This document shows, in pieces, positions 25,143-33,087 of a DNA stretch of 64,000 bases (positions are counted from its first letter, which is position 1; the number at the start of each line of letters is the position of its first letter). This DNA is from an uncultured Eubacteriales bacterium. Its GTDB lineage: Bacteria > Bacillota > Clostridia > Oscillospirales > Acutalibacteraceae. Under the pieces are notes generated by a model, which saw only the letters and a program-made list of their open reading frames with translations, was not told the DNA's origin and made no database searches. The stretch covers positions 19,944-83,943 of the forward strand of contig CAKSFA010000006.1 in assembly GCA_934454125.1 (NCBI GenBank), in the 5' to 3' direction. A program made the translations under genes and the position numbers.

Positions 25143-25921
25143 CGCAAATCCTCCTGCACAATATGAATTGGCGTTACCGCAGTCGTTTTCCCGTTTTTCT
25201 CGTCGATTTCAAACACAACGCCGTCCAAATGACATGCACCAGATGCCAAATCGAAGCGCACCGGCAATTTTCCCCGCATGCGTTTGATTACCAGCTCCGG
25301 CTTTACGCCCAGCACAGAGCGGCACGGACCCACCATGCCAACATCCGTCAAAAATCCCGTTCCCTGCGGCAAGATCTGTGCATCGGCAGTCTGCACGTGT
25401 GTGTGTGTGCCAAAAATAGCCGAGACTTTCCCGTCAAACGCATACGCAAACCCGCCCTTTTCGCCGGTTGCCTCCGCGTGCAAATCCACAATCACAATCT
25501 TCGGCAACCGCTGCTGCAAAATCCGCTCCATCGTAACAAACGGGCAGGCCAGTGGTTCCATATACACCACGCCCATCACATTGACCACCGCTACCTGCAA
25601 CCGACCCTTGTCCACCATGCAAACACCCTTTCCCGGCGTGCCGGCAGGGTAGTTGGCCGGGCGCAGCAGTCCCTCCGCCTCGTCAAACAGCGGGTAAACC
25701 TCTCTGCGTCGAAATGCGTGGTTCCCCGTTGTAATCACGTCCACACCGCTGGTAAACAAATGCTCTGCCGCAGCCGGTGTAATCCCATTTCCGTCCGCAG
25801 CATTTTCGCCGTTTGCAATCACCAAATCAATGCCATATTCCTGTTTCAAAGCCGGCAGGCGCGCGCGTAAAAATTTGCAGCCAATGCTGCCTACAACGTC
25901 ACCAATCGCAAGCACCTTCAT
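25139..25921 (-). CDS. ymdB: YmdB-family metallophosphoesterase
   Basis: A 260-residue metallophosphoesterase of the YmdB family (cyclic-nucleotide phosphodiesterase activity has been reported in Bacillus, with effects on developmental choices). Metal-binding motifs are visible: LAIGDVVGSIG at the N-terminus, IANGENAADGNGI, TTGNHAFRRREV, VDLHAEATGEK, and GTHTHVQTADAQIL. ATG at 25921, with CGGAGG 7 nt upstream, gives the family start MKVLAIGDVVG. It lies directly downstream of rny, the same order as rny-ymdB in B. subtilis. An extended -10 (TGATATAAT, about 25963-25955 minus) suggests its own promoter. Confidence 0.94.
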   Translation of the reverse strand: MKVLAIGDVVGSIGCKFLRARLPALKQEYGIDLVIANGENAADGNGITPAAAEHLFTSGVDVITTGNHAFRRREVYPLFDEAEGLLRPANYPAGTPGKGVCMVDKGRLQVAVVNVMGVVYMEPLACPFVTMERILQQRLPKIVIVDLHAEATGEKGGFAYAFDGKVSAIFGTHTHVQTADAQILPQGTGFLTDVGMVGPCRSVLGVKPELVIKRMRGKLPVRFDLASGACHLDGVVFEIDEKNGKTTAVTPIHIVQEDLR

Positions 25922-25954
25922 AAAGCAACCTCCGCTTTTCAAATTTCGCACTTC

Positions 25955-25963
25955 ATTATATCA
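25955..25963 (-). promoter_or_regulatory. Extended -10 element upstream of ymdB
   Basis: Minus strand TGA-TATAAT; no good -35 is seen. It lies downstream of the duplicated rny terminators. Confidence 0.5.
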
Positions 25964-26019
25964 CAGTTCCCCTGTCGAAAGAAATGACTAAAACCACAAG
26001 TTCACAAAAAGCTTACAAT

Positions 26020-26139
26020 TAAAAAAGCGAAGCCCACAAACTGCGAGCTCCGCTATTTCGTTATCTTGCATATTCGACCGCGCGACTTTCGCGCACCATG
26101 TTGACTTTAATTTGCCCCGGGTATTGCAAATCATCCTCA
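26020..26139. repeat. Tandem copy of the 3' end of rny and its terminator (copy 1)
   Basis: These 120 bp match 26174-26293 at all but one base (C at 26115, T at 26269). The unit contains the last 26 or so codons of rny plus the terminator hairpin. A 34-bp unique spacer (26140-26173) separates the copies. On the minus strand this copy is the distal one and lies outside the intact gene, so it is a non-functional remnant of coding sequence with a second terminator. Confidence 0.95.
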
Positions 26140-26173
26140 CTTGTTATCCAACACAGCCAACCACAGTTTCCAA

Positions 26174-26208
26174 TAAAAAAGCGAAGCCCACAAACTGCGA
26201 GCTCCGCT
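26174..26208 (-). terminator. Terminator of rny (proximal copy)
   Basis: On the minus strand AGCGGAGCTC pairs with GGGCTTCGCT (G-T/A-C variants inside), followed by TTTTTTA. An identical hairpin recurs at 26020-26054 as part of the duplication. Confidence 0.75.
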
Positions 26209-26293
26209 ATTTCGTTATCTTGCATATTCGACCGCGCGACTTTCGCGCACCATGTTGACTTTAATTTGTCCCGGGTATTGCAAATCATCCTCA
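26174..26293. repeat. Tandem copy of the 3' end of rny and its terminator (copy 2, in the gene)
   Basis: The partner of 26020-26139 at 119/120 identity. This copy is the functional end of rny. Confidence 0.95.
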
Positions 26294-27780
26294 ATTTTCC
26301 GACAAATATCTCTGGCCAGCAATACCATCTGGTCATCGTTCACCAGTTCCGGTTTCACCATGATGCGCACCTCACGTCCGGCCTGAATCGCAAAGCACCG
26401 TTCCACGCCGGCAAATGAAGAGGCGACCTCTTCCAACTTCTCCAGACGTTTGATGTAATTTTCCAAATTCTCACGCCGCGCCCCCGGCCGTGCAGCCGAA
26501 ATGGCGTCTGCTGCCTGTACAATGCACGCCAGCAGACTCTGCGGCTCTATGTCTCCGTGGTGCGATTGAATTGCATCGATTACCACTTCATGTTCTTTAT
26601 ACTTCCGAGCCACCTCAAGGCCAATCTCCACATGCGAGCCCTCCACCTCATGGTCCAGCGCCTTCCCGATGTCATGCAGCAAACCGGCGCGACGTGCCAG
26701 CACAGGGTCCAGCCCCAATTCCGAGGCCATCAGGCCCGACAAAAACGCAACCTCCAGCGAATGATTGAGCACATTCTGGCCATAGCTGGTACGGTAATGC
26801 ATTCGGCCCAGCAGCTTCACGATTTCCGGGTGCACGCCGTTCACTCCAGCCTCCAGCACCGCGCGTTCGCCTTCCTGCTTGATGGTCGCATCCACTTCCT
26901 TGCGGGCTTTTTCGATCATTTCTTCAATGCGCGTCGGGTGAATTCTGCCGTCTGCGATCAGCTTCTCCAGTGCCAGCCGGGCAATTTCACGCCGCACCGG
27001 CTCAAATGCCGAAACCGTGATCGTCTCCGGTGTATCATCAATAATCAGATCCACACCCGTCATCGTTTCAATGGCGCGAATATTACGTCCCTCACGCCCG
27101 ATAATGCGTCCCTTCATCTCGTCATTGGGCAGCTGTACCACCGAGATTGTCGCTTCCGACACCTGGTCTGCAGCGCACCGCTGAATCGCAATCGTGATGA
27201 TTTCCCGCGCCAAACTCTCCGCGTCCTCTTTGGTCTGCCGTTCAAACTCCCGCACTCTGGTCGCTTTTTCGTGCACCAGTTCACTCTCCAGATTGTTCAG
27301 CAGTAGTTCTTTGGCCTGCTCCATGCTCAGTCCAGAGATCCGCTCCAGCGCCTCAAACTGGCTGGCCTTGATGCCTTCTGCCTCATCCAGTGCCTGCTGT
27401 GCCTGCTGCTTTTTCTGCTGCACGGCCTCTTCCTTTTTCTCAAGGCTTTCCAGTTTCTTGTCCAGTGTCTCTTCTTTCTGTTGCAGGCGTCGCTCCTGCC
27501 GCTGCACTTCCTTGCGCCGTTCGCCCAACTCTTTTTCCGATTCATCGCGCAGCCGGTGCAGCTCCTCTTTGCCTTCCAGCAAAACTTCCTTCTTCTTTGC
27601 CTCCGCCGCGCGCACGGCCTCGTGCATCATGCGTTTGGCTTCTTCTTCCGCAGAGCCAATGGCGTTTTCCGCAGTCTTCTTTCTGTGTGCGCTTCCGGCC
27701 AAAAACGCAGCAAATGCCGCGCCGGCAGCTACCACAACGCCAACCGCCGCGCAGATTAAAATAATTCCAACCGTTCCCAC
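26215..27780 (-). CDS. rny: Ribonuclease Y
   Basis: A 521-residue membrane-anchored endoribonuclease that starts mRNA decay in Bacillota. In order: an N-terminal membrane helix (residues 4-30), a long charged coiled coil (about 35-190), a KH domain (PNDEMKGRIIGREGRNIRAI at about 220), and an HD domain with LLHDIGKALDHE carrying the catalytic His-Asp. Starts at GTG 27780 after an AAGGAGGTG site placed at rather long spacing (about 12 nt). The gene ends in the conserved VKVNMVRESRAVEYAR-like tail. Its 3' 120 bp are duplicated downstream. Confidence 0.96.
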   Translation of the reverse strand: MGTVGIILICAAVGVVVAAGAAFAAFLAGSAHRKKTAENAIGSAEEEAKRMMHEAVRAAEAKKKEVLLEGKEELHRLRDESEKELGERRKEVQRQERRLQQKEETLDKKLESLEKKEEAVQQKKQQAQQALDEAEGIKASQFEALERISGLSMEQAKELLLNNLESELVHEKATRVREFERQTKEDAESLAREIITIAIQRCAADQVSEATISVVQLPNDEMKGRIIGREGRNIRAIETMTGVDLIIDDTPETITVSAFEPVRREIARLALEKLIADGRIHPTRIEEMIEKARKEVDATIKQEGERAVLEAGVNGVHPEIVKLLGRMHYRTSYGQNVLNHSLEVAFLSGLMASELGLDPVLARRAGLLHDIGKALDHEVEGSHVEIGLEVARKYKEHEVVIDAIQSHHGDIEPQSLLACIVQAADAISAARPGARRENLENYIKRLEKLEEVASSFAGVERCFAIQAGREVRIMVKPELVNDDQMVLLARDICRKIEDDLQYPGQIKVNMVRESRAVEYAR

Positions 27781-27884
27781 AGTTCTGAAGACACCTCCTT
27801 TTTCCTTTTCTCTCTAGAATCTGTTTCGATCTTTATTTTGAATATAACAATATCTTGTCAATGGATTGTTTACATTCACTTTAT

Positions 27885-27914
27885 ATTGTATTACGATTGG
27901 TAGCGTCCTGTCAA
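27885..27914 (-). promoter_or_regulatory. Predicted promoter of rny
   Basis: On the minus strand: TTGACA at 27914-27909, 18-nt spacer, TACAAT at 27890-27885. Divergent from the thrS leader promoter. Confidence 0.6.
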
Positions 27915-27950
27915 GCAGAATTCCCCGGTTCCATCCCGGCTGCAAAACGC

Positions 27951-27979
27951 TTGACTTTTCGTTTCAGCAGTGCTACCAT
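27951..27979 (+). promoter_or_regulatory. Predicted promoter of the thrS T-box leader
   Basis: TTGACT at 27951-27956, 17-nt spacer, TACCAT at 27974-27979. Confidence 0.6.
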
Positions 27980-27985
27980 AAAAGA

Positions 27986-28258
27986 AAGCTAAAAACAAAA
28001 AGCAATGAAAAGAATGCCCCGTCCTGTTTGCCGCAACAGAGAGCAAACGTCTCAGGCTGCAAGCGTTTGCAGCGGCTTTGGCCGGTCGCCACCATCTTTG
28101 AGCTGCTACCGAGTGCTTTTTGCAAAAAAAGCAGTAAGGCATGCCGGCCGGGCGCCGTTACACGTCTGCAACAAGGGCAAAGCACGTTTTTGCCAAATCT
28201 GGGTGGAACCACGGGTATAGCCCGTCCCTGTGTCACAGGGGCGGCTTTTTGTTTTTAC
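27986..28258 (+). promoter_or_regulatory. T-box riboswitch leader of thrS
   Basis: The region between the promoter and thrS contains the T-box core TGGGTGGAACCACGGG (28199-28214), which pairs with the uncharged tRNA acceptor end, followed at 28221-28256 by a terminator (GTCCCTGTG / CACAGGGGCGGC, then T-run). The upstream 200 nt can fold into the stem I / stem II region, including the hairpin CTGCAA-GCG-TTTGCAG at about 28057-28072. The downstream gene argues for threonine tRNA sensing; several ACC triplets are candidate specifiers and I could not fix which is correct. Terminator form would stop transcription when tRNA-Thr is charged. Confidence 0.88.
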
Positions 28259-28283
28259 AATTATTTCGAGAGGAGTTTTCATC

Positions 28284-30230
28284 ATGAGCATCACCGTCAA
28301 TCTCAAAGGCGATTCCAAACAATTCGAATCGGGCACCACTGTTGCACAGGTCGCCCAGTCCATCGGCGCCGGGCTGTTCAAGGCAGCCTGTGCCGGCAAA
28401 GTCAACGGCCAAATGGTCGATCTGCGCACCCCTCTAACGCAAGACTGCGACTTAGAGATCCTCACCTTCGAGCAGCCGGAGGGCAAACATGCTTACCGCC
28501 ACACGGCCGCTCACGTGCTGGCTCAGGCGGTCAAACGTCTCTTCCCGCAGGCACGTCTGGCCATTGGCCCGGCGGTTGAAAACGGGTTTTATTACGATAT
28601 CGATCTGCCCCGTCCGCTCACGCAAGAGGAGCTTCCCAAAATCGAAGCAGAGATGAAAAAGATCATCAAAGAAAATCAGCCCATCGAGCGCTTCGAACTG
28701 CCTGCCGATCAGGCCATCGAGCTGATGCAGCAGCAAGACCAGCCCTACAAAGTCGAGCTGATTCAAGAGCACGCCGGCAAAGGTGAGCCGATCAGCTTCT
28801 ACCGGCAGGGCGAATTTACCGACCTTTGTGCCGGTCCGCACCTGCTTTCCACGGGCAGTTTAAAGGCAGTGCGGCTCACCGCCGCCACGGCAGCCTACTG
28901 GCGCGGCGATTCCAAAAACAAAACGCTCCAGCGCATCTATGGCGTCGCCTTCCCGAAAACTTCAGAGCTGGAAGCCTACCTGGAGCAGCTGGAAGAAGCC
29001 AAAAAGCGCGACCACAACGTCATCGGCCGTCAGCTGGGCTATTTCACCACAGTCGATTACATCGGCCAGGGTCTGCCAATTCTGCTGCCAAACGGCGCCA
29101 AGGTCATCCAGCAGCTGTCCCGCTTTGTCGAAGATGAAGAAGAACGCCGCGGCTACCTGCTGACCAAAACGCCGTTCCTGGCCAAAAGCGACCTGTACAA
29201 AATATCCGGCCACTGGCAGCATTATCGCGACGGCATGTTCGTTCTGGGTGACGAAACAGAAGCCGATGGCAAAGAGGCCTTCGCACTGCGCCCAATGACC
29301 TGTCCGTTCCAGTTTCAGGTCTACCTGAACAAAAAGCGCAGCTACCGCGACCTGCCCATGCGTCTCAACGAGACCTCCACGCTCTTCCGCAACGAGGCTT
29401 CCGGCGAAATGCACGGCCTGATCCGCGTGCGCCAGTTCACCATTTCCGAGGGGCACATCGCCTGCCTGCCCGAGCAACTCGAGCAAGAGTTTTCCGATTG
29501 CGTCGATCTTGCCAACTATATGCTTGAAACACTGGGTCTGCACGAAGATGTCACGTACCGCTTCTCCAAATGGGACGAAACCGACAAAGAAAAATACATC
29601 GGTTCCCCCGCACAGTGGGAGGAGGTGCAAAACCGCATGCGCACCATCCTCAACGATCTGAACCTCACCTACACCGAAGCCGCGGGCGAAGCCGCCTTCT
29701 ACGGTCCCAAGCTTGACATTCAGATCAAAAACGTGCACGGCAAAGAAGACACGCTCATCACCATTCAAATCGACTTCCAACTGGCCGAGCGTTTCGGCAT
29801 GACCTACGTCGACAAAGACGGCCAAACGCAGTATCCTTACGTCATCCACCGCACGTCGCTGGGCTGTTACGAGCGCACCCTGGCGCTGCTGCTCGAAAAA
29901 TATGCCGGCGCCCTACCCACCTGGCTCATGCCGGAGCAGGTACGCATCCTGCCCATCAGCGACCGTTTCATTGCGCAAGCCGAGCAAATCCGGCAAACGC
30001 TGGCCGCTGCAGGTATCCGCGTCACCTGCGACGATCGCAGCGAAAAAATCGGCTACAAAATCCGCCAGGCACAGCTGGAGAAAATCCCCTACATGCTTGT
30101 CATTGGCGACAAAGAGGCAGAAAGCGGCACCGTTGCCGTCCGCAGCCGCAGTCAGGGCGATTTGGGCAGCATGACAACAGAAGAATTCCTCGGCAAACTG
30201 CTGCTTGAAATCGCCAACAAAACAAAATAA
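28284..30230 (+). CDS. thrS: Threonyl-tRNA synthetase
   Basis: A 648-residue class II aminoacyl-tRNA synthetase that charges tRNA-Thr. An N-terminal TGS domain (residues 1-62), the editing domain with HTAAHVLAQAVKRLFP, and catalytic and anticodon-binding domains are present. Zinc ligands are kept: Cys in RPMTCPFQF, His in RQFTISEGHIAC and His in VIHRTSLGCYER. Motif 2 is unusual (LNETSTLFRNEASGEMHGLI rather than the common E-F-G-V-x-H-R-N-E type). ATG at 28284 follows GAGAGGAG; an upstream in-frame start would sit in the T-box terminator. Codons are strikingly C-ending compared with + strand genes beyond 33 kb. Confidence 0.96.
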   Translation: MSITVNLKGDSKQFESGTTVAQVAQSIGAGLFKAACAGKVNGQMVDLRTPLTQDCDLEILTFEQPEGKHAYRHTAAHVLAQAVKRLFPQARLAIGPAVENGFYYDIDLPRPLTQEELPKIEAEMKKIIKENQPIERFELPADQAIELMQQQDQPYKVELIQEHAGKGEPISFYRQGEFTDLCAGPHLLSTGSLKAVRLTAATAAYWRGDSKNKTLQRIYGVAFPKTSELEAYLEQLEEAKKRDHNVIGRQLGYFTTVDYIGQGLPILLPNGAKVIQQLSRFVEDEEERRGYLLTKTPFLAKSDLYKISGHWQHYRDGMFVLGDETEADGKEAFALRPMTCPFQFQVYLNKKRSYRDLPMRLNETSTLFRNEASGEMHGLIRVRQFTISEGHIACLPEQLEQEFSDCVDLANYMLETLGLHEDVTYRFSKWDETDKEKYIGSPAQWEEVQNRMRTILNDLNLTYTEAAGEAAFYGPKLDIQIKNVHGKEDTLITIQIDFQLAERFGMTYVDKDGQTQYPYVIHRTSLGCYERTLALLLEKYAGALPTWLMPEQVRILPISDRFIAQAEQIRQTLAAAGIRVTCDDRSEKIGYKIRQAQLEKIPYMLVIGDKEAESGTVAVRSRSQGDLGSMTTEEFLGKLLLEIANKTK

Positions 30231-30240
30231 ATTCTGTCTG

Positions 30241-30267
30241 AGCGGGCTCTGAGCAGCCTGCTTTTTT
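30241..30267 (+). terminator. Terminator of thrS
   Basis: AGCGGGCT pairs with AGCCTGCT (one G-T pair), followed by TTTTT. Confidence 0.7.
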
Positions 30268-30392
30268 GCGCCCGAATTCCAAACTATTTGATTGTAATTT
30301 TTCAACCCGTTTTTGTGCGCTTTGCCGATTGACGCATCGCAAAAAACGATGTCCTGTTCCATACTGCAAAGTCATGTAATTGTGAAAACCAG

Positions 30393-30465
30393 ATGTTGAA
30401 AACTACAAAAAATCGTGAAAAAACGCGGCTTCCATGTTGAAAACCATGTTGAAAACGTTGAAAAG
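30393..30465 (+). repeat. Short A-rich direct repeats (ATGTTGAAAAC)
   Basis: Exact 11-mers at 30393-30403, 30434-30444 and 30446-30456, plus a partial GTTGAAAAG at 30457-30465. The last three are spaced 11-12 bp, about one helical turn. Confidence 0.8.
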
Positions 30466-31040
30466 CAATTCTGTCATAAGCCAATGCTACCCCAAATCCG
30501 TCTATTCTAAAAAGCCCTGCCCATTCTGTCGCAAAACAGGGGGTTTTACGAAATTTGTAAATTTTTTGTGAATAAACTGTGACTGTTTTCCACAAATTTC
30601 CCATCAATTTTCACAAAACCTCACCGACCAAAAATGGCAGCGCTTTTTTGGCAATCCCGCCCAATCCGTCAAACATCTCTCCGTGCCTTCTTCCACTACA
30701 CACGCTTTTTTATCTTATATCTGCAACAATTCAAAACTTTCCTGATTAATATTGCAATTCTCGTGGGCTTCAACTTTACACCGCTTTCCCAAATCGTCTC
30801 AGCCCACGCAATGCCTCAATTTCCGCCTTTTTCAGCACGCTCCGTCCATTTTTTCAAAAAAACCATCCATGCCATTCCAAATCCGTTCTCAACCTCCATC
30901 TTTCCAATCGATTTTTAATACGCCATGTTGCCAAGCGCGAATTGTTCCCAACTAAAAGTATGACTCCGCTTCATTCCCAAAGTCACCCATCAAAAAAGAG
31001 CAGAATTTCTCCTGCTCCAAATACAACAAATCATTTTTTC

Positions 31041-31217
31041 CTTCACCAACCCCCCGGTGCCGACTATATCATAGATCCATAGAAATATTCCAATAAACTT
31101 AATATAAGCATTTGTTTTTCTTATAAAGATATGATTTATGAACACAAAATAGTATTTCATAGTTGCAAACGGGTATAAAAATTACACACCACATCTCCTC
31201 GGTGCAAAGTGTAAACT
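31041..31217. repeat. 177-bp tandem repeat, copy 1
   Basis: Matches 31218-31396 at high identity, with scattered single-base differences and one 1-bp indel in an A-run. Shared landmarks: GGTGCCGACTATATCATAG, then the stretch to CACCACATCTCCTCGGTG. On the minus strand the end of each unit could encode EGKFTL-(C/F)-TEEMWCVIF, but the frames are broken downstream in copy 2. Confidence 0.92.
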
Positions 31218-31396
31218 TCCCTTCACCCCCCCGGTGCCGACTATATCATAGATCCATAGAAATATTCCAATGAACTTAATATAAGCGTTTTGTTTTCTTA
31301 TAAAGATTTGATTTATGAATATAAAACAGTATTTCATGGTTGTAAACAGGTATAAAAAATTACACACCACATCTCCTCGGTGAAAAGCGTAAACTT
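31218..31396. repeat. 177-bp tandem repeat, copy 2
   Basis: Second copy of the unit at 31041-31217, directly adjacent without spacer. The extra base lies in the A-run near 31355-31360. Confidence 0.92.
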
Positions 31397-31576
31397 CCCT
31401 TCGCCAAGATTGCTGCTATGACATTCCAAATCCCGCCGCCATCCAGATTGCACACTGATTTTTGAACAAACTGTAAACAAAGGCCGTTTTTGGTTCCAAA
31501 GTGCAGGTTTGTGGTCACAAAACAGCACATTATGGCACAAATTCATGAACGATTTTTGAACAGAATTCTGTTTGCC

Positions 31577-31792
31577 TCAAAGTGCAAATTCATCTTTGTC
31601 AAACGAGCCAAGCACCGGTTGCGTCTTTGGTTTTCTCAGCAATGGATCGTATGAAAACCGCTTACATACGCCGTTTTCATCGATTTTGCATCCCGCAGTG
31701 CAGGTCACGTTTGGCAGCGCTGGAGTCGCATTTTTGCTGCAATATGCGCAGTCCGGTTTAATATCTGCCCCAAACAGTCGTTTTTGAGCCAT
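31577..31792 (-). CDS. Small Cys-rich (possible zinc-binding) protein
   Basis: A 71-residue protein beginning MAQKRLFGADIKPDCAYCSK, followed by a second pair CTAGCKIDENGVC and then KRFSYDPLLRKPKTQ. The CxxC plus C-x3-C-x7-C layout suggests one small metal site. I recognise the look of a conserved uncharacterised clostridial protein but can give no function. ATG at 31792 with AAGGG upstream is preferred over an in-frame ATG at 31813. It lies 50 nt downstream of the YlbJ-like gene on the same strand and may be co-transcribed with it. Confidence 0.65.
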   Translation of the reverse strand: MAQKRLFGADIKPDCAYCSKNATPALPNVTCTAGCKIDENGVCKRFSYDPLLRKPKTQPVLGSFDKDEFAL

Positions 31793-31842
31793 ATGCACCC
31801 TTCTTTCTTCCATTTTTTGTTCATTATATCATAAACAGCTTG

Positions 31843-32961
31843 CTATTTCCATCCTTTTTTTCGTTGAAATCCCACACAAATTATGAACAAAATGCAACAA
31901 ATCACCAATGCGATCCCCGCCGGCAACGAATAAGAAATAGTCCCCGAAATCGGCTGAGAAATCGTGTGAAAAACAGCTTGATCCGGCACCTTAAAATACG
32001 CTGAAAACGGCGCAACAGCGAGGGCTGTGAGCATTCCATGCACCGCCCGAAACACCACAAATTTCCACTTGCAAACACCGCATTTCCCACTGCAGGCCAG
32101 CACCTGCAACAGCACACAAATTCCCCCAAATCCCAACCCAAAAGCGAACAACCATACTGGTGCCCCCAGTGCTGCGGCATCCACACAGCCTGTAGTGATT
32201 TCGAGCAAAAATCCCGGCAAAGCCGCCGCTACAGAAGTCGGCAAACGTAGGCACAGCAAGGCTTTGCACAATATTTGCATTACACCGCAAGCATGCAGCA
32301 AATCCGCAAATGCTGCGCATACAATCACAAAACTGCTCATGCTCAGCAGCCCGCGGGCAGCGCTTGCAACAGCCTCCACCAGCGGTGCTGCGCATGCCTG
32401 CTTGGCAATATTTTCGGTCGGTGCTGGGTACTTTTTCCATCGTGCATACAATCCCAATGCAGCTCCCAAAGCCAGCAGAGAAGCCGCTTGTGCGCAAAAT
32501 AGCAGCACGCCGGCTGCAGTACTTTGCAACAGCGTGCCACCCACAACGCTTACGGTAAAAGCCGGTCCGCCGCATACACAAAAATATAGTATTCTCCGCG
32601 CCTGCTCTGGTGTAATGGCGCCTTGTCGCAGCAATGCTGCACAGCCTCGCGCACCAACCGGGTAGCCGCCGATAATGCCCATCAGCAGCACAGTGCCAGC
32701 GCTTCCAGGCAGATAAAATAACGCGTGCATCCCTAGTCCAAGCGCTTTGCCAAGTCGCTGAGCCAGGCCAGAAGTCGTCAAATATGACGACAGCACCAAA
32801 AATGGAAACAGAGATGGAATCAGTGTATACAAGCAGTAAGAAATACCACGTTCCGCACCACTTTTCACTGCCTGAGGAAAAACCAGAATTCCTGCTGCAC
32901 AAGCAGCGCAGAACAGGCATAATAGGGTGGTTTTGCATGCATCTGCAATGTGAGTACGCAT
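31843..32961 (-). CDS. ylbJ: YlbJ-like sporulation integral membrane protein
   Basis: A 372-residue polytopic membrane protein with a Gate/nucleoside-recognition-type fold. Visible conserved stretches are GISYCLYTLIPSLFPFLVLS (residues 35-54), MGIIGGYPVGARGCAALLRQ (about 94-113) and CVCGGPAFTVSVVGG, which match the YlbJ family of sporulation membrane proteins better than the spore maturation proteins SpmA/SpmB. In B. subtilis ylbJ is made in the mother cell and needed for normal spore formation. TCGGAAAGGAG precedes the ATG. Other sporulation genes (yqfC, yqfD) are divergent from it. Confidence 0.75.
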   Translation of the reverse strand: MRTHIADACKTTLLCLFCAACAAGILVFPQAVKSGAERGISYCLYTLIPSLFPFLVLSSYLTTSGLAQRLGKALGLGMHALFYLPGSAGTVLLMGIIGGYPVGARGCAALLRQGAITPEQARRILYFCVCGGPAFTVSVVGGTLLQSTAAGVLLFCAQAASLLALGAALGLYARWKKYPAPTENIAKQACAAPLVEAVASAARGLLSMSSFVIVCAAFADLLHACGVMQILCKALLCLRLPTSVAAALPGFLLEITTGCVDAAALGAPVWLFAFGLGFGGICVLLQVLACSGKCGVCKWKFVVFRAVHGMLTALAVAPFSAYFKVPDQAVFHTISQPISGTISYSLPAGIALVICCILFIICVGFQRKKGWK

Positions 32962-33037
32962 AAAAAACTCCTTTCCGACAAGAGTCGGTTTCTTTGTTTA
33001 TCTATATGTCAAACGGTGATTTTTATTGCCCAAGGTG

Positions 33038-33045
33038 CATAATCT
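33038..33045 (+). promoter_or_regulatory. Possible sigma-E-like -10 element before yqfC
   Basis: CATAATCT resembles the sigma-E -10 consensus (CATACA-T). No clear -35 was found. Family genes are sigma-E controlled in B. subtilis. Confidence 0.25.
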
Positions 33046-33087
33046 TTGTGAGAAGATTATTACTTTCAGAAAGAGCGGGTGGTTACA

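Larger units (their letters stand above)
30268..31576. other. 1.3-kb AT-rich region without a recognised gene
   Basis: No coding sequence is supported. From 30380 to 30620 it holds short A-rich repeats (ATGTTGAAAAC at 30393, 30434 and 30446, with variants at 30380 and 30456) and two matches to the DnaA-box consensus TTWTNCACA (TTATTCACA on the minus strand at 30575-30567; TTTTCCACA at 30586-30594). From 31041 to about 31396 there is a tandem repeat of 177 bp. The rest is low-GC, stop-rich sequence. It is the longest non-coding interval in the window. Confidence 0.6.

Noticed and set aside
26061..26336. 91-codon minus-strand frame ending in the RNase Y tail sequence
   Set aside because: Its start lies inside rny in another phase and it ends in the duplicated rny tail; it is a by-product of the duplication.
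28058..28071. TGCAAGCGTTTGCA, a cre-like palindrome in the thrS leader
   Set aside because: It fits the loop-and-stem structure of the T-box leader, where a hairpin is expected; no reason to assume CcpA control of thrS.
31097..31198. 32-codon minus-strand frame starting after GAGGAG inside the 177-bp repeat
   Set aside because: The second repeat copy has an indel that breaks the frame after eight codons, so there is no sign of selection for coding.
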